From HKCCE3408 sp039191215 (lineage in GTDB: Bacteria; Pseudomonadota; Alphaproteobacteria; Rhodobacterales; Rhodobacteraceae), in contig JBCCXT010000001.1 of assembly GCA_039191215.1 (NCBI GenBank), positions 71,437-135,436 of the forward strand: a stretch of DNA of 64,000 nt. Reading direction: 5' to 3'. How positions within the stretch are numbered: the stretch's first letter is position 1; every line of letters begins with the position of its first letter. A program made the position numbers and the translations under genes. The notes under the pieces were generated by a model. The model had not been told where the DNA came from and did not search any database. It saw only the letters and a program-made list of their open reading frames with translations. Below, in pieces: positions 1 through 8,520 of the stretch.

Positions 1-1
1 C

Positions 2-532
2 TTCACCGCGCCATCGCGCCGGGCGATGCCGGATGCCGCAATCAGCGCGTTTGTCCGCGACGCGGTGGCCGGACAACACTCGACCCTGGGCGCGGTTAAT
101 GCGGCGGCGCACGCGCTCCACCAGGCGATGGTGTTCGACCCAACCGCGACCGAGGTGACAACTGAGCCCGCCATCGCCTTTGCCGCCCGATCCGGCGTGT
201 GCCAGGATTTCAGCCATATCTTGATCGCCGGCCTGCGGGCTTTGGGCGTGCCGGCGGGTTATGTATCAGGGTTCTTGCGCACGCGCCCGCCGCCTGGGCA
301 CAAACGGCTTGAAGGGGCCGATGCGATGCATGCCTGGGTGCGCGCCTGGTGCGGGCTGCGCGCCGGTTGGGTTGAGATCGATCCGACCAATGCCATCGCA
401 GCGGGCCCCGATCACATTGCCGTTGCCTATGGCAGGGATTACGCCGATGTGGCACCTGTGATCGGAACATTGCGCTCTGCCGGTGCGCATACGACCGATC
501 ATAAGGTCGATGTCGTCCCAGTTGGCGCATAG
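2..532 (+). CDS. Transglutaminase-like cysteine protease family protein, 5' truncated by window
   Basis: The reading frame is open from base 2, so the true start lies outside the window. The visible 176 residues carry the transglutaminase-like triad: Cys in SGVCQDFSHI, His in DAMHAWVRAWC and Asp in WVEIDPTN, in the usual order and spacing. Bacterial members of this family (often beside peptide- or glutamine-modifying genes) are usually 260-300 residues with an N-terminal beta-rich domain, which would be the missing part. The substrate is unknown. The next gene begins 16 bases after the stop on the same strand, so the two may be co-transcribed. Confidence 0.85.
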   Translation, partial: FTAPSRRAMPDAAISAFVRDAVAGQHSTLGAVNAAAHALHQAMVFDPTATEVTTEPAIAFAARSGVCQDFSHILIAGLRALGVPAGYVSGFLRTRPPPGHKRLEGADAMHAWVRAWCGLRAGWVEIDPTNAIAAGPDHIAVAYGRDYADVAPVIGTLRSAGAHTTDHKVDVVPVGA

Positions 533-548
533 TCGGAAAGGCTGGCGG

Positions 549-1892
549 ATGTTGACAATGGAGACTTTGAGACGGGAGGTCGCCGAGGGCGCGATTGATA
601 CCGTTCTGGCCTGCATGATCGACATGCAGGGCCGTTTGATGGGCAAGCGCTTCACCGCGCGTCACTTCATCGATCACGCCTGGGCAGAGACCCATTGCTG
701 CGACTACCTGCTGGCAACCGATCTGGAGATGGAGACCCCGTCCGGCTACGCGGCTGCGTCTTGGGACAAGGGCTACGGCGACTACACCATGCACCCCGAT
801 CTTTCGACGCTGCGCCCCGTACCGTGGTTGCCGGGCACAGCGCTGGTTTTATGCGACGTGCTCGATCACGACGGCGCGGCGCCAATCGCGCATGCGCCGC
901 GCGCCGTCCTGCGCCGCCAGATTGCCCGGGCCGAGGCGATGGGATTTGCCCCGGTCGCCGCAACCGAGCTTGAGTTTTTTCTCTTCGCGGATAGCCATGA
1001 GGATATCCGCGCTTCAGGCTTCCGCGACCTACAGCCGATCTCGGGCTATAATGAAGATTACCACATCTTCCAGACCACCAAGGAAGAGCGGATCCTGCGG
1101 CCCCTGCGCAACCACCTGCTTGCCATGGGCATCCCCGTGGAAGGCACCAAAGGCGAAGCTGAGGCCGGACAGGCGGAACTCAACATCCGCCATGCCGATG
1201 CCCTCTCTTGCGCCGACCACCACAGCCTGGCCAAACATGCCACAAAAGAGATCGCCTGGTCAGAAGGTCATGCCGCAAGTTTCATGGCGAAATGGGATGC
1301 AGACCGCGTGGGCTCAGCTAGCCATATCCACCTGTCGCTCATTCGCGGTGGCAAGCCTGCCTTTGCCGCCGAACAGGGCCTGTCGCCGGTGATGCAGCAG
1401 TTTCTGGCAGGCCAACTGGACCATGCAGCGGAGATCATGGTGTTTCTGGCTCCTTACGTGAACTCCTACAAACGCTTCGCCGCCGGCACCTTTGCCCCGA
1501 CAAGGGCGCTTTGGTCGCGCGACAACCGCACCGCAGGATTTCGCGTCATCGGCGATGGCAGCCCCGGCGCGCGGATCGAATGCCGCATCCCCGGCGCTGA
1601 TGTGAACCCATACCTGGCACTTGCGGCTTTGCTGGCGGCAGGCCTGTCCGGCATCGAAGGCAAGTTGGCTTTGCCCGATGAAAGCAGCGGCAATCTTTAC
1701 GACCGCGATACCGGCGCACTTCCTCTGACACTGCCGGCCGCGACTGAGGCCTTGCGCAGCTCCGACATGCTGCGCGCGGCGATGGGTGATGCGGTCGTTG
1801 ATCACTATACCCGCGCGGCTGAGTGGGAACAGGAGCAGTTCAACCGTGCGGTGACGGATTATGAGATCGCCCGAGGTTTCGAGCGATCCTGA
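549..1892 (+). CDS. Glutamine synthetase family protein (GlnT/PuuA-like gamma-glutamyl ligase)
   Basis: A 447-residue member of the glutamine synthetase catalytic family. Visible motifs are the metal-binding ELEFFLF, AGQAELNIR, the ATP/metal segment SASHIHLSL, the glutamate-binding NSYKRFAAGTFAPT and NRTAGFRV. The beta-grasp N-terminus is short and the adenylylation loop of GlnA is absent, which fits the group that ligates glutamate to amines (putrescine, ethylamine, methylamine) rather than housekeeping GlnA. The ATG at 549 is preferred: longer versions would overlap the preceding gene. It sits directly before an iron alcohol dehydrogenase. Use in amine or amino alcohol degradation is an inference; the true amine substrate cannot be read from the sequence. 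Confidence 0.88.
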   Translation: MLTMETLRREVAEGAIDTVLACMIDMQGRLMGKRFTARHFIDHAWAETHCCDYLLATDLEMETPSGYAAASWDKGYGDYTMHPDLSTLRPVPWLPGTALVLCDVLDHDGAAPIAHAPRAVLRRQIARAEAMGFAPVAATELEFFLFADSHEDIRASGFRDLQPISGYNEDYHIFQTTKEERILRPLRNHLLAMGIPVEGTKGEAEAGQAELNIRHADALSCADHHSLAKHATKEIAWSEGHAASFMAKWDADRVGSASHIHLSLIRGGKPAFAAEQGLSPVMQQFLAGQLDHAAEIMVFLAPYVNSYKRFAAGTFAPTRALWSRDNRTAGFRVIGDGSPGARIECRIPGADVNPYLALAALLAAGLSGIEGKLALPDESSGNLYDRDTGALPLTLPAATEALRSSDMLRAAMGDAVVDHYTRAAEWEQEQFNRAVTDYEIARGFERS

Positions 1893-1932
1893 TGCCACAG
1901 CGCCGCATGACCCAGTAAGCGAGACAGACCCG

Positions 1933-3069
1933 ATGGAAATGCACGCCAATTGGAGTTACCCGACCAATGTCCTCTTTGGCGCAGGCCGCCTCGCCGAGTT
2001 GCCGCAGGTTCTGGAAGATGCGGGCATAAGCCGCCCGCTTCTGCTCACCGATCGCGGACTGGCCGCCCTTCCCTTGGTGGCCGAACTGCGCGATCTTTTA
2101 CCCACGGCACCTCTTTTTTCCGAAACCGATCCAAACCCGACAGGCGAAAATCTCGACGCCGCTTTAGAGGTCTTTCGGTCGGGCAATCATGACGGCGTTG
2201 TCGCCATGGGCGGTGGGTCTGCGCTTGATCTGGGCAAAGCCGTGGCGCTCATGGCGGGGCAAAATCTACCGGTTTGGGATCTTGAAGATATCGGTGCAAA
2301 TTGGCGCCGCGCGGACGGCGATGCCATCGCCCCGGTCATCGCCATCCCGACAACCGCTGGCACCGGGTCTGAGGTCGGGCGCGCCAGTGTTCTGACCGAT
2401 AAAGACCGGCATGCAAAAAAGATCATCTTTCACCCCAAAATGATGCCGGTCACGGTCATCGCCGATCCGCAGCTCACGGTCAGCATGCCCGCCCATATCA
2501 CAGCCGGGACCGGCATGGATGCGCTTGCCCATTGTCTGGAGGCCTATTGCAGCCCGCATTTCCACCCGATGAGCCAGGGGATCGCGCTGGAGGGCATGGC
2601 GCTGGTGGCCGAGCACCTGCCGCGCGCCTATGCCGAGCCGGGTGATCTGACTGCGCGGGGCGCGATGATGGCGGCGGCGATGATGGGCGCGGTGGCCTTT
2701 CAAAAGGGTTTGGGCGCGGTGCATGCGCTCAGCCACCCAATCGGCGCGATCTACGGCACCCATCATGGCACAACCAATGCCTTTGTGATGCCCTATGTGC
2801 TGCGGGCAAACCAATCCACTATCGCTGAGAAACTCAGCGGTGCTGCGGCCTATCTGGGCCTGCCGCGACACCCGAACGCAATTCTGGAATGGGTGGAGGC
2901 GCTCAATCATCAATTTGGCATCCCTGCCACGCTCTCAGTATTGGGCGCCGGTCCGTTTGACGCCGAAGGCGTGCTCGAAGGTGCGCTCATTGATCCGTCC
3001 TGTGCCGGCAACCCCGTCGAGATGACCCGCGAATGGACCCAAGCGCTGATCGAAGCATTGCCGCGCTAA
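1933..3069 (+). CDS. Iron-containing alcohol dehydrogenase
   Basis: A 378-residue group III (Fe-type) alcohol dehydrogenase. It shows the NAD-binding GGGSALDLGKAVA segment, TTAGTGSEVG, and the metal-binding Asp/His residues in GMDALAHCLEAY and in GAVHALSHPIGAIYGTHHG. It would oxidise an alcohol to an aldehyde (or the reverse) in the cytoplasm with NAD(P). The start is placed at ATG 1933 because the segment before it is not family-like and overlaps the upstream gene; ATG 1939 is an alternative. The 40-base gap to the ligase gene suggests a common transcript. Family is secure, substrate is not. Confidence 0.9.
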   Translation: MEMHANWSYPTNVLFGAGRLAELPQVLEDAGISRPLLLTDRGLAALPLVAELRDLLPTAPLFSETDPNPTGENLDAALEVFRSGNHDGVVAMGGGSALDLGKAVALMAGQNLPVWDLEDIGANWRRADGDAIAPVIAIPTTAGTGSEVGRASVLTDKDRHAKKIIFHPKMMPVTVIADPQLTVSMPAHITAGTGMDALAHCLEAYCSPHFHPMSQGIALEGMALVAEHLPRAYAEPGDLTARGAMMAAAMMGAVAFQKGLGAVHALSHPIGAIYGTHHGTTNAFVMPYVLRANQSTIAEKLSGAAAYLGLPRHPNAILEWVEALNHQFGIPATLSVLGAGPFDAEGVLEGALIDPSCAGNPVEMTREWTQALIEALPR

Positions 3070-3125
3070 GGGGCCTGCCACAGGGCCAAACCGCAGGCCG
3101 AAAGCGCCTGCACGCGCGGGCGAGC

Positions 3126-3143
3126 GGCCCCGTCGATGGGGCC
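3126..3143. terminator. Possible terminator hairpin between convergent genes
   Basis: GGCCCC, a six-base loop and GGGGCC form a perfect six-pair hairpin between the end of the alcohol dehydrogenase gene (plus) and the end of the HDxxH gene (minus). There is no clear T-run on either side, so it is only a weak candidate. Confidence 0.3.
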
Positions 3144-3164
3144 CGAGACCGCGCGTTCGCCCGT

Positions 3165-3779
3165 TCAATCCTTTGGTCGGTTCAGATCCCCGTCAGGGCG
3201 ATGGGCCGAGGTATCAAGCCGCCGACTTGCCCGCGTCCCCGGCACCAGTAATTCCGCCTTGCGGTAATAGGCCCGCAGTTCCGGCTTTGACATCCCAAGT
3301 TCTTTACGCGCTGCACCAACTGACATTGACTGCCAAGGCTCCGCCTCTAATGGCGTCAAATGCAGGTTCTTGCCGGGCAGGTTGTCAAGCGCATAGCCAA
3401 GGCCCAAACGGTAGCTTGCGATATGAGCTTCTTCAAACCGCCAATGCTTCGGGTATTCCGTGGTCGAGACCCGGATAAACGTATCGACATGCACATCGCT
3501 GATATCAGATGCCGCGCCCATGGTCACACCAATGATGAAGGCCTCGTCCTGAACATGAAGGCCACGACCCAAAAGCACATGGATGCAATCGTGGCGATCA
3601 AGATGGATCGCACCGGGCAAGGCATCAGGGCTTTCGGGGTTCTCGTATTTGCGAATGATTTCCGGCACATCTGCGGCATTGGCCGCAGGCATCGTGGCCA
3701 GGACCTCCGCGATGGTCATCTCATCGGTATCGAGCCCCGGATTCCACTCATCCCATTGCAAATCGACGCGTCGGCCCAT
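3165..3779 (-). CDS. Conserved hypothetical protein with HDxxH motif, Coq4-like
   Basis: A soluble protein of 204 residues without signal peptide or membrane segment. Its central motif is HDCIHVLLG at residues 63-71, followed by DEA at 78-80. This arrangement (HDxxH, then an acidic pair about 12 residues on) recalls the metal-binding motif of the ubiquinone biosynthesis protein Coq4, but length and the rest do not clearly match, so I do not call it Coq4. The C-terminus is basic and low in complexity. It lies 3 bases after the von Willebrand A gene and is the last gene of a five-gene minus-strand cluster, which suggests it works with those envelope proteins. Confidence 0.6.
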   Translation of the reverse strand: MGRRVDLQWDEWNPGLDTDEMTIAEVLATMPAANAADVPEIIRKYENPESPDALPGAIHLDRHDCIHVLLGRGLHVQDEAFIIGVTMGAASDISDVHVDTFIRVSTTEYPKHWRFEEAHIASYRLGLGYALDNLPGKNLHLTPLEAEPWQSMSVGAARKELGMSKPELRAYYRKAELLVPGTRASRRLDTSAHRPDGDLNRPKD

Positions 3780-3782
3780 GGC

Positions 3783-4556
3783 TCACTCTCCCCCCGCTTC
3801 GAAGGATGTGATGGCGGAAAAATTTTGCTCCTCTGCGATGGCCGATTGCAGCGCCGCGCCCAGGCCCGAGATATCGCTGACGGTCACAAAAGCCGCCAGA
3901 TCGGGGCGGCTGAGGACATGGCGATCATCGATGCCAACGCCAATCGTGGCGACCTGGATCGGGGTGACACGGGCCAGATCTTCGATCTCGCCACGCAGGG
4001 CCGCGCCGTCATCGGCCTGACCGTCCGTTGTGACCAAAATGCGAAAGGTCCCAAATCCGCCGACCCGTGCGGCCTCGGCCGCCAAAGCCCGGCGCGCGGT
4101 TTGGATGGAGGCTGTCAGCGGCGTTGAGCCGTCACTTGTCACCCGCGCCAGCGGTGCTGGTAGCGCCGATTTCGCGTCTCCGACCGACATAAACGGCAAG
4201 ATCACCCCGTCATTAAGCGCAATTACCGCCACCCGGTCCCCCTCACTCATCGAGCTGAGCGCCTGCAACACGGCAGCCTTGGCGGGCTCAATATCGCCGC
4301 CCATCGATCCGCTATCGTCCAGCACAATTGCGGTGAATGTCCGGTTTGGGTCGGGCTGCGCCTCAACCTCTTCGGCCTCCTGCCCGGGCCATGCGGTAAT
4401 GGCGGCCCAGTCGGGCTCGACCGGTTCCGGACCACCCAGCAGGCCGCCCAAGCCGCCAAACGTGCCCGAGCCCGGCAATTGGAAATTGTTCGCGGCAAAA
4501 AAACCGAACCCCACCAGGACAAAAATCCAAAAGCTGTTGCGTCCTCTTTTGGCCAT
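3783..4556 (-). CDS. Membrane-anchored von Willebrand factor A domain protein
   Basis: A 257-residue protein starting at the ATG followed by AKRGRNSFW. Residues 8-24 form one hydrophobic anchor, then a Gly/Pro-rich linker, then a vWA domain. The MIDAS motif DDSGSMG lies at residues 80-86 (Asp80, Ser82, Ser84), with the distal Thr in DGSTPL and Asp in TTDGQADDG. Such domains bind Mg2+ and partner proteins; here it would face the periplasm. It starts 11 bases after the stop of the binding-protein/OmpA fusion, clearly in one operon. A longer frame starting at 4646 exists but would lie inside the upstream gene and lacks the expected N-terminus. Confidence 0.8.
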   Translation of the reverse strand: MAKRGRNSFWIFVLVGFGFFAANNFQLPGSGTFGGLGGLLGGPEPVEPDWAAITAWPGQEAEEVEAQPDPNRTFTAIVLDDSGSMGGDIEPAKAAVLQALSSMSEGDRVAVIALNDGVILPFMSVGDAKSALPAPLARVTSDGSTPLTASIQTARRALAAEAARVGGFGTFRILVTTDGQADDGAALRGEIEDLARVTPIQVATIGVGIDDRHVLSRPDLAAFVTVSDISGLGAALQSAIAEEQNFSAITSFEAGGE

Positions 4557-4567
4557 CACTCCGTCCC

Positions 4568-6250
4568 CTATTGCAGCGGCGCGAAGGTGGTGGCCTCCGC
4601 CTGAACGGTCAGAACACGAAACACCACGCGCATATTCTCCCGCCATTGCGCCTCGGTCTGGGGCGGGTCGTGGCGCGGGCTTGTGATGCCAACGCCATCG
4701 ACAGTGAACTGGTCGCGGTTGATCCGCAGATCGGTATCGCCTGCATATCCCTCAAGGGCATCAACCACCGCAATTGCCCGGTCGAGCGACAGGTTCTGCG
4801 CCGATGTTCTGATCGCGCGCAGCTCGGCGTTATCCGCACCATCCTGTTCACGCTGCAGATAGTATAGCGGGTCGGAATGGCCCTCGACCGTGATGATCGC
4901 GCCTGAATAGGTGCTGGCCAGGCGGATGATCTCCTGGAAATCAGCCTCATAAAGAGCGACGGGGAATTCTGTGCTGTCAGGTGCAAAAAAGACCTGAAAA
5001 TCGATCCTGGTATTGGCATCAAGCTGGCCGGTCCGGCGCAGCGTGCGCACCGCTGCCGCGGCCGCTTCCGGGTCGAATGCCGCAATCTGGCGCTCATCAA
5101 GATCACTCAAACCCTCGGTCATCGCGGTATAATCCCATTCCGCATGGGCCAATGAAGCCGGCGCGTCCAAGCGCCCGGCACCGCGAAGTGCGATATTGAC
5201 CTCTTCCAAAAGCACATCGTAGCGACGGGCCTCTGACGGGTCGGCAAAGTGGCGGGCATTACCCGACCAACCATCGGTGATCGCATCTTGCCACAAAAAC
5301 ACGCCTTCTTCGACCGGCAGGCCGCCCAAGAATTCGTTGGCCATCAGTGTTGCCATCTGCGTCTGCCGCGGATCGCCGTCGCTAGCCATGAAATCGCGCA
5401 TCTCTTCTTCGGCTTGGAAAAGGATATTCACCATCGTTTGGATATCGCCTTGCTGGGCGTCAAAGTAGTCCGCCCGCACCGCGATATAGTCACCGATGAC
5501 CGAGGCGGCCTCTTGGGTGGAGATCAGAATCGTCGCACCGCGGACGGAGCCTTCAGCGCCAGTGCCTTCATTGCCGCCGGAGGTCAAAAACCGCGCATCG
5601 GGCAGGATGACGGCGGCAGCATCGGCCCGGCCCTCGGCCAAAGCCGCCCCCGGCGTGTCGCCATCGCCCGTCAGATCAGCGGTCCAAACAATCTCCACAT
5701 CATCAAAGCTCAAGCCCCCGTCGGCCAGGATCCGACCGACAAAATCAACATGCGGGCCATTCGCCTGGATGGCGACGCGTTGCCCCGCCAGATCGCCGAT
5801 CTGCGCGATGCCTTCGCCGCCGACAATGCCGTCCCCGGCGCTGAACGAGTGTTTGAAGATCACCACCTGTTCTGTGCGCGGATCATCTTGCGTGATCGGG
5901 GCAGCGGCCGCCAACATTCCAAGCGTGCCGCGCAAATAGGGCGTCTCGCAAGCCAGATACGCCTCAAGCTGCGCCTCAAAATTGTCTTCCACGGTCAGGT
6001 TCAACGGCAGACCGGCCGCACCCAAAGGCCCGCCATTTGAAGCCATCGCGCCACCATTGGCCCAAGCCACAACACCATCGGCCCCCCAAGCGATCAGCGG
6101 CATGTCCGGATCCCACCGGCCATCGCAATCGCGCACGCCGGAGGTGACAGTTTCCACCAGCAGATCACCGGGATTGGCAAGAGCCGGAACCGGTACGGAC
6201 AGGGCGGCGATCAAGGCCAGAGCAGTGCGAAATTGCATAAACGTCCTCAC
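4568..6250 (-). CDS. Periplasmic substrate-binding protein fused to C-terminal OmpA domain
   Basis: A 560-residue two-part protein. Residues 1-25 are a Sec signal peptide ending in PALA. Residues about 30-385 look like a type 2 periplasmic binding protein of the NMT1/phosphate/sulfonate kind (VAIQANGPHVDFVGRIL, WTADLTGDGDTPGAALAEGRADAAAV). Residues 418-560 are an OmpA-like domain: FFAPDSTEF, VEGHSDP, LSLDRAIAVVDAL and the closing ENMRVVFRV. OmpA domains bind peptidoglycan, so a ligand-binding module may be held at the cell wall. No ABC permease or ATPase gene is adjacent, so a sensing or scaffold role is more likely than transport. The ligand is unknown. MRTF and MQFR are both possible starts. 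Confidence 0.82.
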   Translation of the reverse strand: MRTFMQFRTALALIAALSVPVPALANPGDLLVETVTSGVRDCDGRWDPDMPLIAWGADGVVAWANGGAMASNGGPLGAAGLPLNLTVEDNFEAQLEAYLACETPYLRGTLGMLAAAAPITQDDPRTEQVVIFKHSFSAGDGIVGGEGIAQIGDLAGQRVAIQANGPHVDFVGRILADGGLSFDDVEIVWTADLTGDGDTPGAALAEGRADAAAVILPDARFLTSGGNEGTGAEGSVRGATILISTQEAASVIGDYIAVRADYFDAQQGDIQTMVNILFQAEEEMRDFMASDGDPRQTQMATLMANEFLGGLPVEEGVFLWQDAITDGWSGNARHFADPSEARRYDVLLEEVNIALRGAGRLDAPASLAHAEWDYTAMTEGLSDLDERQIAAFDPEAAAAAVRTLRRTGQLDANTRIDFQVFFAPDSTEFPVALYEADFQEIIRLASTYSGAIITVEGHSDPLYYLQREQDGADNAELRAIRTSAQNLSLDRAIAVVDALEGYAGDTDLRINRDQFTVDGVGITSPRHDPPQTEAQWRENMRVVFRVLTVQAEATTFAPLQ

Positions 6251-6256
6251 TTCCGT

Positions 6257-6925
6257 TCAATTCGAGCGCCGCGTGCGCGGTGCCAGCAGGGTCTCGGCCG
6301 TGGCCGAGGCGACATCGACCTGGGCCAAAAGCCGGTCGGCAAGTCTCGTCTCTGAGGCATCAAACGCCTCATCAAGCGCATCGAGCGCGGCCGTCACACG
6401 CGCCCGGCTTTCAACCATCTGGGCGCTGTTTGCGTCCTGCTCGCCGCGCGCGCGCAGTTTTGCATGAAGCGCCACGGCCTCTTCGATCAATTCGGCCCGC
6501 ACAAGGGTCTTGCGATGTACGCCAAGCGCTTCGGGGTCGTAAAAAACCTCCCGCGCGGCGCCATCAAGGCGATCGGCCCCCGCCATAGCGCGCGCCTGCA
6601 GCGGCTCGGCAAAGTGCGGCGCGGCGCGGCGCAGCACGTCGGCCTGACGATGCGCACGATTGATCGCATCAAGCGCGAGACCCGCCCGCGTGTCAGAGAT
6701 GCCGTGGCGGCGCGAAAACGCATGCGCCAAGCGCTCCGCATCGGTCCAGATCCAAGCGGCGGGCATCGCCAGGCCAATGGCCAGGGTCAAAATCGCGGCG
6801 AGCGCTGCCGCGGCCAGTGCCGCGGCATAGTCAAAGGGCAGTGGCAGGCGCACCAAAAGGGCAAAGGCCACGGCCACGATCACTGCAATCATCGCGGCCA
6901 GCCATGGACTGCGCGCAGGGCTCAT
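6257..6925 (-). CDS. Membrane protein with two N-terminal helices and helical cytoplasmic domain
   Basis: A 222-residue protein with two hydrophobic segments (about residues 8-26 and 31-59) and then an Ala/Arg/Glu-rich, probably coiled-coil domain to the C-terminus. The layout resembles XpaC-like proteins (annotated as 5-bromo-4-chloroindolyl phosphate hydrolysis proteins), which are often found beside TelA-type proteins; the similarity is structural and not certain. It overlaps the upstream OmpA-like gene by 4 bases (ATGA) and ends 6 bases before the binding-protein/OmpA fusion, so the products are probably made together and may form an envelope complex. Confidence 0.6.
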   Translation of the reverse strand: MSPARSPWLAAMIAVIVAVAFALLVRLPLPFDYAAALAAAALAAILTLAIGLAMPAAWIWTDAERLAHAFSRRHGISDTRAGLALDAINRAHRQADVLRRAAPHFAEPLQARAMAGADRLDGAAREVFYDPEALGVHRKTLVRAELIEEAVALHAKLRARGEQDANSAQMVESRARVTAALDALDEAFDASETRLADRLLAQVDVASATAETLLAPRTRRSN

Positions 6926-7440
6926 CGGCGCACCTGCAAGGATATATCGACCCGGGCCAGCCGGGCCTGAAAGGCGCGGTCGGATTCGTCGCTGTTCTGG
7001 CTCAAAGGCGCGCCGCCGCCAATGCCGGCGGCACTGACCCGGCTGGCCTCAATCCCCATCTCAGCGGCAATCGCGGCGGCGAGATTGGCGCGTTCAGTGC
7101 TGAGCGCGCGGTTGGCTTCGGCATCCCCCGAGGTCCCGCTATGGCCCGTGATCACCACCGATAGGCGATCATCATTGGCCGCCTGGACCAAATAGCCGCG
7201 CAGGCGGTCTTCCTCTCCGGCGGCAAAAGTGGTGCCACGTGCAAAGCGGAAACTGGCGCTTTCAGGCGCTGTGATCTGGCCCAAAATGCCAAGCGCCACG
7301 GCCCCGCCTGCGGCCAGGGCGGCAAAGCCTGCGGCCAGGAACAAGCGGCGCGGTGGGCCGGGTGTGGTGTCGTCGAATACAGGTGCGCTCAAGCTACAGC
7401 CTTTTTGCAGGAAAGCCGGTCGCCCAGACCGGCCGATCAT
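6922..7440 (-). CDS. OmpA family protein with single membrane anchor
   Basis: A protein of up to 172 residues with one transmembrane segment (about residues 33-53, LFLAAGFAALAAGG) and a periplasmic OmpA-like domain. The peptidoglycan-binding features are VVITGHSGTSGDAEANRALSTERA and a C-terminal RLARVDISLQV. The ATG at 7440 has no evident ribosome binding site; a TTG at 7392 preceded by an AAGG stretch is a good alternative and gives 156 residues. First gene of the five-gene envelope cluster, with which it overlaps by ATGA. Confidence 0.75.
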   Translation of the reverse strand: MIGRSGRPAFLQKGCSLSAPVFDDTTPGPPRRLFLAAGFAALAAGGAVALGILGQITAPESASFRFARGTTFAAGEEDRLRGYLVQAANDDRLSVVITGHSGTSGDAEANRALSTERANLAAAIAAEMGIEASRVSAAGIGGGAPLSQNSDESDRAFQARLARVDISLQVRR

Positions 7441-7492
7441 AGGAATGTGTTGTTTATATGTAGGTTTTTGACAGGGAAAAGTAAGGTATGTC

Positions 7493-8320
7493 TCACCCTT
7501 TCAGGTCGCGTTGGTAGATCCAGTCATGGTCGGGGTCGTTGGTAAATCGCCAGTTTCGCCGCGGGCCGGCCATGACATTTAGATAATAAAGGTCATAGCC
7601 ATAGGGCGCGCCACAAGGGTGGTAACCTGCGGGTACCAAGACCACGTCGCCGTCGCTTGCGGCCATGTTTTCATCCAAACTGCGGTCGTCGTTATAGACC
7701 CGCTGATAGGCAAATCCGGTGGCCGGGTTTAGCCGGTGATAATAGGTCTCTTCGAGATAGGTCTCGTTCGGGAAGTCATCGGTGTCGTGCTTGTGCGACG
7801 GGTAGGACGACCAGTTTCCTTGTGGTGTCCAAACCTCCGTCACCAAAAGGCTGTCCGCCCAGTCGCGCTCTTCCATGCAGATCGCGTGCACATAGCGGGT
7901 GTTGGCGCCCTGCCCGCGGGCCTCTAGCGGGGCGTCATCGGGTCGGATCACCCGGATATCGTGCCGCGCCTTCCCCGGGGCCGAACAGATCGCAAGCTCC
8001 AGCTCGGTCTGAGCGGTGATCGACCAGTCAGACCCCGACGGCACGTAGAGCGCGTGGCCCTTGGCACGATCCCAAAGTGTCATGCGCGCGCCAAGCGCGC
8101 CCAGATCCGCGCCGCCCGCTTGCACGTTCATCCGGCCCGAGATGACAACCAACATCACCTCACGCGCGCCGGTCTCTCGCGCCAAAACCTCACCGGCGGA
8201 GAGCTTGTGGACCTCAAAGCCGACGTAAGACCAATTCGGACACTGGTCCTTCACGCTGTCGGGGCTGACGGTCAGAACATGGCCCGTTTTTGAATGCGGT
8301 TTGACCAGCAGGTTGGGCAT
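7493..8320 (-). CDS. iolB: 5-deoxy-glucuronate isomerase
   Basis: A 275-residue bicupin matching IolB, which converts 5-deoxy-D-glucuronate to 5-keto-2-deoxy-D-gluconate in myo-inositol breakdown. Family signatures seen: the metal-binding SYPSHKHD, ETYYHRLNPATGFAYQRVY, GDVVLVPAGYHPCGAPYGYDLYYLNVMAG and the closing NDPDHDWI. The start is the ATG of MPNLLVKPHSKTGH, eleven codons inside a longer frame. No other iol gene (iolC, D, E, G) is in the window, so either the rest of the pathway lies beyond or elsewhere, or this is an orphan. Confidence 0.92.
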   Translation of the reverse strand: MPNLLVKPHSKTGHVLTVSPDSVKDQCPNWSYVGFEVHKLSAGEVLARETGAREVMLVVISGRMNVQAGGADLGALGARMTLWDRAKGHALYVPSGSDWSITAQTELELAICSAPGKARHDIRVIRPDDAPLEARGQGANTRYVHAICMEERDWADSLLVTEVWTPQGNWSSYPSHKHDTDDFPNETYLEETYYHRLNPATGFAYQRVYNDDRSLDENMAASDGDVVLVPAGYHPCGAPYGYDLYYLNVMAGPRRNWRFTNDPDHDWIYQRDLKG

Positions 8321-8367
8321 TACGCCATCTCCGACAGTGTTTTTTGGCACCATTCAGGTGTGACTTT

Positions 8368-8520
8368 GGCGGTAGCATATCGGGATGGTTACGGCGGGCA
8401 AGGCCGTGTGTGCGCCATGCAAGGGTGAATTCCGCCGAAATGGCCCGGGTAGGTCCGCGCCGTTGGGCTCCGTCGCAGTGAAGACCCCCGTCAAGCCCGC
8501 TGGCGCCAGGATACTCCGCC
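8368..8520 (+). promoter_or_regulatory. Candidate structured leader, cobalamin-riboswitch-like
   Basis: The gap between iolB and the divergent ABC transporter is 322 bases and holds no gene. On the plus strand it has several blocks that recall cobalamin riboswitches: GGGTGAATTCCG at 8425-8436, TGGCCCGGGTAGGT at about 8441-8454, and a tail CCAGGATACTCCGCC at 8506-8520 whose CCGCC can pair with GGCGG at 8368-8372. The central boxes deviate and the element would be short, so this is a hypothesis. It precedes the amino acid ABC operon, not a known B12 gene. Confidence 0.28.

Noticed and set aside
5249..6040. Plus-strand open frame of 263 codons opposite the binding-protein/OmpA fusion
   Set aside because: Antisense to a gene with signal peptide and domain motifs; its own translation shows no family features.
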